Assembly (NCBI GenBank): GCA_951217055.1
Contig: OX578285.1
Span: 48,858,024-48,922,023 of the forward strand
Reading direction: 5' to 3'
DNA length: 64,000 nucleotides
Origin: Gerris lacustris
Lineage: Eukaryota > Arthropoda > Insecta > Hemiptera > Gerridae
A program made the position numbers and the translations under genes. The notes under the pieces were generated by a model. That model did no database searches. It saw only the letters and a list, made by a program, of their open reading frames with translations, and was not told where the DNA came from. This document shows, piece after piece, positions 57,452 to 64,000 of this stretch (position 1 is the first letter of the stretch; every line of letters starts with the position of its first letter).

Positions 57452-57772
57452 CTCTTGTTTTACTGTGGCTTTGGTTCTAATTACTGCGTTGTGTGGATAT
57501 AACTCTTGTTTTACTGTGGCTTTGGTTCTAATTACTGCGTTGTGTGGATATAACTCTTGTTTTACTGTGGCTTTGGTTCTAATTACTGCGTTGTGTGAAT
57601 ATAACTCTTGTTTTACTGTGGCTTTGGTTCTAATTACTGCGTTGTGTGGATATAACTCTTGTTTTACTGTGGCTTTGGTTCTAATTACTGCGTTGTGTGG
57701 ATATAACTCTTGTTTTACTGTGGCTTTGGTTCTAATTACTGCGTTGTGTGGATATAACTCTTGTTTTACATG
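57452..57772 (+). repeat. 51-bp minisatellite, right part (about 6.3 units)
   Basis: Six nearly identical units, the same as 54908-55120. With the insertion and one copy of CTCTTGTT removed, the two parts join in phase into one array of about ten units. Confidence 0.96.
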
Positions 57773-57920
57773 GTGTTTTCACATATTCACATAGTTCTAT
57801 CCCATTTAATTGACCTGTTGGATGCAACCTCCCTCGCTTAGTCATGCGTTCGGAAAGGGCTTCACTCTACTTGTGCTGGTGTTTGGTAATAATCACCATC
57901 GGAATAGCGATGTAATATAC

Positions 57921-58966
57921 ATTTATCTACGATTGATACGAAATATAAACATTACATCGTTCTTTCTTTTTGTCACTTTTATATTAACTAAAAGTGTAGA
58001 GTGTGGGTCGTGAAGGGTAGTAAAGCGATGTGTGTTAATACTTAAGAATGACTATATTTCGCCCCACTCCGGGGCATATGCCTGAAACATCATTATAACT
58101 TCTTATAAAATACAGTTCTGACTAGGTAGAAATAAAAACTATACATAAATAAACTATTTCAGAAATGCGATCAAAAAAAATAGATATATTGTTAAATAGA
58201 ACCTACCGGTAAACGAAGGTTTGGTTATATGTTGAAAAATTTGTCAAATATTCATCTATAATTTAGAATCGTCTTTTGACGTAACTCTCCTACTAAACTC
58301 TTAACTAACCGGTTTACAGAAACATAACATAATAATGATGTTTCAGGCATGTCTAGTCTATGCGCCGGAGTGGGGCGAAATATAGCCATTCTTAAGTCTT
58401 AACACACATCGCTTTACTACCCTTCACGACCCACACTATACACTTTAACATTACATCTCTGTTTTGATGGGTAGAAAGTGATTTATTTTCGTAGATGTAT
58501 TCATTGCGCATGCGCGTTCATTTTAATGAAGAATTCTTCACCTTAACACACGATTAGCACTGTTTACAAAAAAATCTAATTTGCTGTTTGTTTGATTAAA
58601 GTGACTGTTTATATCGAGTTTTTAGTGAAAAACAATTATTGATTTATGTCATTATGACTAAAATGAGGAGAATAATACGCCTCACCAAGTAATTAATTCA
58701 GCACAAAATACAACTAATAAATTAATGTCATCTTTACCAAAAGAGAAATACGAACTTACAGAGTTTATTAAATTTATTTTTCTGTATTCATTATTAAAAT
58801 CCAACAATCGTAGATAAAGATAAAGTACGGGTACGTAACTCGTGCGAAAACTGCATATAGCTTTGCTCGTGTGGTTTTACTACCCTCGCTGTCACTCGGG
58901 TGCAAACTCCACACTCGCATGCAAAATGCTACTTTCCGCACTAGACGCGTAATGTACTATTATAAG
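57921..58966 (+). mobile_element. Dispersed repeat family C, copy 2, interrupted by a foldback
   Basis: Starts TTTATCTACGATTGATACGA and ends CGCGTAATGTACTATTATA, as in 24226-24805. The block AACATTACATC is present on both sides of a 488-bp insert (57948-57958 and 58447-58457). Right of the insert the family C order resumes with TCTGTTTTGATG, ATTCATTGCGCATGCGCGTT, AACAATCGTAGATAAA and CTACCCTCGCTGTCACTCGG. Confidence 0.85.
57990..58446. mobile_element. Foldback nested in family C, about 457 bp
   Basis: The left arm AAAGTGTAGAGTGTGGGTCG, GTAAAGCGATGTGTGTTAA and TATTTCGCCCCACTCCGG (57990-58090) is inverted on the right as CCGGAGTGGGGCGAAATATA, TTAACACACATCGCTTTAC and CGACCCACACTATACACTTT (58361-58446). 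The arms are about 105 bp and the middle about 240 bp. No ORF. Confidence 0.88.
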
Positions 58967-59390
58967 CAGCGATCACGTGCCAACACTTAGCACATGTAAC
59001 TTTAACTTTCGGTGCAAATTACAGACAATTTATCTTTGAAATTTAATTTCAATTTACTGTAAAAATAATTGATGGTAACCTACGTACATGCGGCATTGCC
59101 ATAATTTCTTATTATTTAAGATTCTCATTCGTTAAACCTATTTTATTATTTGTTTGTTACGATTTATTTTTCTTTTGAAAATGGTCCTTTGGGTATATTA
59201 TTCAGTCACATATTTTTTTTTTTTTTTTAATATCACTTTAATTTAGGTACTCATATAAGGTTCAACCCCTATAATAAGTCTAACAATTATTAAAAATAAT
59301 TGTTGCAGGCTCGCCAGTTTATACAGGAGTTTTAGTTTATCATTGGTTAATAGAGTTATTGCAGACTCGCTACGCTCGTCTGTTTATATA
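58967..59390. other. Non-coding stretch, nothing recognised
   Basis: No gene. GCAGGCTCGCCAGTTTATAC and GCAGACTCGCTACGCTCGTC words near 59305-59380 echo the 48830 repeat. Confidence 0.5.
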
Positions 59391-59684
59391 CAGGGTGGTC
59401 CAAAAGTCCCCCCCCCCCCCCTCTTATGTTCATCTTGTATGTTTCATACAAGCGTGAAGTTGTCGCACCCGAAGAACTAACTAACTGGTCAAAAAGAAAC
59501 CAAGTCACAAATGAACGCTTCCGCAAGTTTCTGAAGGACGAAAAGAGGAGTGAGATTAAAGTTGGGCTAATGGGGAGGGGATATAGAAGAGAGATATAGA
59601 GTACGTAGTTGTAAATAAGAACAGTGAACAGTGGAAATTTAGAGAGTGGTTGCATCAAATGAACACTAGTTGTTCTACAGTAAT
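59391..59684. mobile_element. Solitary CAGGGTGGTCC element end
   Basis: TATATACAGGGTGGTCCAAA followed by a C run at about 59407-59420 matches the left terminus type at 12115 and the start at 50989. No matching right terminus is found before or after the adjoining foldback. The 100-codon minus frame here is not recognisable. Confidence 0.55.
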
Positions 59685-60940
59685 CTACTGTCTATAAAAT
59701 AATTCTAGACCCTCGAGTTTAAACCCTTGTAACTTCTAAACGGAAAATCGTATGTTGATGAATCAAGTTTTTTTATTTAGACAATTTAATAAAATTTTAT
59801 AGCATATGGATAATTATTTTTTTACGTTAATTTTTAATTACTTTATTGCGGGATAGGTGAAAAAAGGGCCGTTTTTTCGGCACATTTTGGCAATGCCCAA
59901 CTTTAAAAACTCAATGCTATAAAAGTTCTTAACCAAATTCACAGGACTTTTAGAACTCATATAAATGTCGAGGCCTACGAAGTTTCAAGTCGGAAAGTTA
60001 ATTAATTTTCTGTTAATTAACGAATTTAATGGGACCTGATATCTTTTGAACTGCTATAGATAGAATCACGAAACCTTCACAGAAAAATCAAGAAAAAATT
60101 ACGTTTCAAAGATACGAACTTACTTTTGCTCCCGCGGTGCTACAAAAAGTTTTCGAATTTTTTAAATGGTGATCATTAATTCGTAGTTGAAAGGTATAAC
60201 TGGGATAATTATGAGGGAAGAAATGGCGAGGTTATTATTCCTGGTCAGAGATTCTTCCCCTATAATCCTGTCCTAGCTTTACTACCTCACGATACAGGAT
60301 GCTGTCCTTTAAGTCAGAGGTACGGTGTGGTAGTAAACCTAGGACAGGATTATAGGGGAAGAATCTCTGACCAGGTATAACAACCTTGCCATTTCTTCCC
60401 TCATAATTATCCCTGTTGTTCCTTTCAACTACGACTTAATGATCAACATTTAAAAAATTCTACAACTTTTTGTAGCACCGCGGGAGCAAAAGTAAGTTCG
60501 TATCTTTGAAAGGTAATTTTTTCTTGATTTTTCTGTGAAGGTTTCGTGATTCTATCTATAGCAGTTCAAAAGATATCAGGTCCCATTAAATTCGTTAATT
60601 AACAGAAAACTAATTAACTTTCCGACTTGAAACTTCGTAGGCCTCGACATTTATATGAGTTCTAAAAGTCCTGTAAATTTGGTTTGATTTGGTTGAGAAC
60701 TTTTATAGCATTGAGTTTTTAAAGTTGGGCATTGCCAAAATGTGCCGAAAAAACGGCCCTTTTTTCACCTATCCCGCAATAAAGTAATTAAAAATTAACG
60801 TAAAAAAATAATTACCCATATGCTATAAAATTTTATTAAATTGTCTAAATAAAAAAACTTGATTCATCAACATACGATTTTCCGTTTAGAAGTTACAAGG
60901 GTTTAAACTCGAGGGTCTAGAATTATTTTATAGACAGTAG
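59685..60940. mobile_element. Near-perfect foldback element, 1.26 kb
   Basis: The ends are CTACTGTCTATAAAATAATT and AATTATTTTATAGACAGTAG. The two arms (about 59685-60289 and 60327-60940) are reverse complements over some 600 bp with only scattered mismatches and small indels, around a loop of about 36 bp. There is no ORF and no obvious target duplication. The high arm identity implies a young element or continuing arm homogenisation. If transcribed it would form a stem of about 600 bp. Confidence 0.95.
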
Positions 60941-61270
60941 TTGCAAGAGTGACCGTGCGATCAGGATAATAATATCCCTGATACAGAGTGAAACTGAATC
61001 TAACTTGTGTCAACAAACTTCATTCTCTTTAATCTGAAATAAACCAATTAAATGAAACCGAGCTTAAGTGCTTCCAAGAACATTCTACAGATACGACGCA
61101 TTAGAAAACCCGCAATATCCCTCCCCGGGCAAAAATAAACATCTTAAAACTAGAGCTAAAGCTCTTGAACGAGATAAAATCTATGTCTGAGGCACCTCCA
61201 GGATAAGTTTTTACTAGCTCTAATCTTCTTCTATAGATTTGTTTGCTTTACATAAAACGTTTGTATTACT
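60941..61270. other. Non-coding stretch, nothing recognised
   Basis: No ORF or clear repeat. Confidence 0.5.
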
Positions 61271-61720
61271 CAAGTTCGGAAAAAATAAACGCCCCCAAAA
61301 CAATTCTATTTAGATAACCTACAATTGCGCACAATTTCTCCAAATTTGGAGGCGTTACCCCACAAAAAACTCTGAAAAAAAATTATTTCTCGAAAACGGT
61401 TCCGGCGATTTTGATTAAAAATTTCTAAAATGTAGTCCATTTTAAATACGAATCTAACGATATAACCCGTTTTCCCGGGAAAAATCTAGTTCCTGAGAAA
61501 ATAGCTTTAAACACGGACGGAGAGAGGCCGGGTTCAGATTACCCGCAGAGGAGAAGTTATTTTTTCGTTAAATTTTGATGAAATGTTCAATAATAATTAA
61601 ATGTACATACGAAAACTAATAAATAGAAAGCACTGGGCTAAGTAATTATGAACTCGTATATGAGGAAGTTGATCTGAGTTGTATCGGACCGATATTTTTA
61701 TTGATGATCTACTTAAAAAT
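61270..61720 (+). mobile_element. Dispersed repeat family G, copy
   Basis: AATTTGGAGGCG, AAAAACTCTGAAAAAAAATT, ATTTCTCGAAAACGGTTCCG, GGAGAAGTTATTTTT, AACTCGTATATGAGGAAG and TATCGGACCGAT match 21070-21310 and 21860-22215, here without the 32-bp minisatellite. Confidence 0.7.
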
Positions 61721-62789
61721 AAATATTGTCGAACCTAGGATGATTGGGAATCGGTTAATCGAGACTACATGTGAAGAGAGAGAGGGAAGAAAGGTTATTT
61801 AATACACTTAAATACGCTTAACAAATTACGAATAATATAATCAAATTGCGATGTTGTTAGGTCATGTTACATTTGCCGATTATCTTTCCTTCTTGATATA
61901 GTAGGGTATACCAAAGCTAATGTTTCAATCATTCTATACGAATTTAGTAAAAAAAAAAAAGAGTAAATACCGTCTTGCGTTTTTTACTTATAATTTGAAC
62001 AATAAATTAAAAATAAGTGTTTTGAATCGATAAGTCTATCATACTACATCTTGGAACTTTGATACGTTTGTATTCCTTGCTAGAGACGATGGGCCGTAGT
62101 AATCCACCTGAATAACCATAAAAACAACCTAACAAAGAATTAACAAAACTAAAAGTATTCAAATTCATAGCCTACTGTAAATTTCATATTATACATTTTG
62201 CCGTGGAGGTTAATAATGTTGTTGGAATTACGTTTGGCCAAAGAATTAGTAAAATATTTCTATAATTCTTCCGCGAATGAAAAAAGTTTGGAAAAACTGC
62301 TCAACTTTAATAATAGCTTACTGATTTGGCTAAAATTAATTATACATGATTACAACCTAGGTGCTCCAGTAAAAAGCATGTCTTGAGTGTGAAGAATATG
62401 TTGAGTGTCATATTTACTTAAAGCTACGACACTGAATTAAACTTACTTCTAGTAAAAAATAACCATGCTCGACATGTTCCTAATGGGCGAAACTTCCGGC
62501 TATGCACTGACTAAAAAATTTCTTCACTTTATTCGTCTATGTTAACATGCATGAGATGTTAGTTTTTATAATTACCATCTTGTTGGCCAAAGTGCTAACT
62601 GGTAACTAGTACTTAGTATCAATAGATAGTTGGGTAAAATGATAAATAAAACTTGAGCTGCGGAAGCCAATATTGTAGTTTTGAACGTTATTTTTCTCAA
62701 TAAGCAAGCTAAAGTCATTAGCTAACATAATAATAATAATACATACTTTTACGCATCGAAATTTTAACTATTGTCTAGTATTGATAAAA
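61721..62789. other. Non-coding stretch with one unrecognised short ORF
   Basis: A 62-codon plus frame (62198-62386; LLELRLAKELVKYFYNSSAN and onward) is leucine/lysine-rich. It does not resemble the HSD17B12 C-terminal half and lacks good flanking splice sites. The rest is AT-rich and empty. Confidence 0.45.
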
Positions 62790-62900
62790 TTGTCTCTCTT
62801 TATTTAGATAAACTTTTATAATTATTTAAAGATCTACGAATCGAAAAAAATATTTATTTTTATTGGAATAAATGTGGTTGTCTTGGCAATGATTTATAAA
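62790..62900 (+). repeat. Fragment of the 7255/45600 repeat family
   Basis: TATTTATTTTTATTGGAATA and AATGTGGTTGTCTTGGCA match about 45670-45700. Confidence 0.55.
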
Positions 62901-63444
62901 CAAACTATTATAGTCTTTCTTGAGAATCAATTTTTTAAAAAATAGTTGTTAATTCAATTTTAATAAATTAGTGAGATTTGTTAGCATGTTTATGGTTATT
63001 GTGTAGTTTGTTTGTGTTTTTGTTATAAAGTCTAGGGAAATTGTTAACTGCTTACAAGCAAGATTTTTAATTAATTTGAATGTGAAGATTTGTGGTATGT
63101 TCCTCTTAAGGAACAGGACGAGTAGCTGAATAAGCACTTAAAAATAATTTTTATATATTATATCTATAAAAAAATGATGATTTTGTATTACAAAAGATTT
63201 GAAGAACATAGCTCTATAAATGATGCTTGAAAATGACTCAGGGTTAAAGTGGAAATATAGCAGTATGATATAGGAGAGTTTATTTTATATTACATCCCTA
63301 AAGACCCACAATAACTACAATAAGAAATTTCAAGGGATCACCAATTATCTATAATTGATCAATCACATTTTATTTAGCCAATTGAAAACTTAATTGAAAA
63401 TTTATTTCTTGTGATAACCAGGTATGCATAAAATTATTTGGTTT
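62901..63444. other. Non-coding stretch, nothing recognised
   Basis: AT-rich; the minus 62-codon frame has no recognisable features. Confidence 0.5.
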
Positions 63445-64000
63445 CTTGGAACGAAGTTCCTTATGGTACGTTCTGGAGCCCGGGAGTGAATCCGAAAAAA
63501 CGACCAAAATCACCGTCACAAAATAACCTTCACGCAAAATCCGTCAAGAAATCTTCAGATGACGATAACTTGAGTAAAAGATCACCGAGTTAGATGAAAT
63601 TTGGTACACATGTTCATTTTACCAATGCCCAGGCTGAGTTCGTCGGAAAACGTTATCCGCCCAAGGGTTCTCGCGCAACGCTCGCGTAAACGTAAGCTTT
63701 AAAAGACGGGAAAAAGTGTTATTAAGGAAGCCTGTTACTTGACTTGTTTTAATTACTTTTGTTATATATGTCAAAAATGTCACCTTGTTTTGTAAATAAA
63801 TAAAATATAATCATCTAAAATTTCACCCTGATACAAGCAGAAGCGGTAAGGGAAGAGATATATTTTATAATATTTTAATTTTTTTGGCTGGGTAGGTAGA
63901 AAACAGTCCTATTTCAATCCAAACTCCTTTAACAAACATACTCTTTCACTATAAACTCATCATGATCAACTTTTTTCTTATATTCAATAGATATTTATAG
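63445..64000 (-). mobile_element. Dispersed repeat family A, copy 4 (minus, runs off the window)
   Basis: GGAACGAAGTTCCTTATGGT, CTGGAGCCCGGGAGTGAATC, AAAATCACCGTCACAAAATA, GTTCATTTTACCAATGCCCA and CACCCTGATACAAGCAGAAG are the reverse complement of blocks in 8225-9325, in mirrored order. Confidence 0.8.

Noticed and set aside
54900..57794. Open frames on both strands repeating VLITALCGYNSC or its antisense
   Set aside because: By-products of the 51-bp minisatellite, open on both strands because of its period.
62198..62386. 62-codon ORF considered as a downstream exon of the HSD17B12-like gene
   Set aside because: Its residues do not resemble the catalytic or C-terminal part of the family and no suitable acceptor/donor pair with phase 2 entry was found.

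Overview
This is intron-rich animal nuclear DNA, most likely from an insect or another arthropod with a large, repeat-laden genome. The evidence is GT-AG split exons of a conserved animal gene, Jockey-type and other non-LTR retrotransposon fragments, piggyBac-, hAT- and mariner-type DNA transposon remains, a 5S-rRNA-derived repeat, and very long (TA)n and (AAAT)n tracts. It is strongly AT-rich. There is no sign of prokaryotic or viral gene organisation. I cannot name the species; the repeat types would fit a hemipteran-like insect, but that is a guess.

One cellular gene is supported. Three plus-strand exons (23400-23446, 38582-38657, 44249-44432) join in frame to encode about 102 residues of a short-chain dehydrogenase. 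They carry the TGASDGLG nucleotide-binding motif, the MNVVLISRT strand and the NNVGVSYPHPEYF motif. This is the very-long-chain 3-oxoacyl-CoA reductase family (HSD17B12; spidey/let-767 in model invertebrates). The first exon(s), with the membrane anchor, and the later exons, with the catalytic YxxxK, are not seen and are presumably outside the window. The two complete introns are about 15.1 kb and 5.6 kb, so nearly everything from 23.4 kb onward is intron or possible intron.

Layout: 1-23.4 kb is upstream intron or intergenic DNA. It holds foldback elements (3.45-4.55, 12.1-12.9 and 20.0-20.5 kb), MITEs, a (AAAT)n tract, a 986-bp piggyBac-type element with TTAA ends (14.4-15.35 kb), an 11-unit 114-bp satellite (16.1-17.35 kb) and a 5S-rRNA-like repeat (19.2 kb). 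23.4-38.6 kb is intron 1 of the visible part, with minisatellites and three non-LTR fragments (30.0-30.3 plus, 32.0-33.7 minus, 35.9-37.9 plus). 38.7-44.2 kb is intron 2. 44.4-64 kb carries a LINE 3' end (49.4-50.1 kb), a hAT-type insertion with a perfect 8-bp target duplication that splits a 51-bp minisatellite (55.1-57.45 kb), a nested insertion at 58 kb and a near-perfect 1.26-kb foldback (59.7-60.9 kb).

All mobile-element coding remains are broken by frameshifts, stops or truncation. I see no intact transposase or reverse transcriptase, and no convincing new biological system. The most noteworthy structures are the long foldbacks lying in or near introns, the repeated link between (TA)n tracts and elements with GGGTGG ends, and the palindromes inside the piggyBac-type element.
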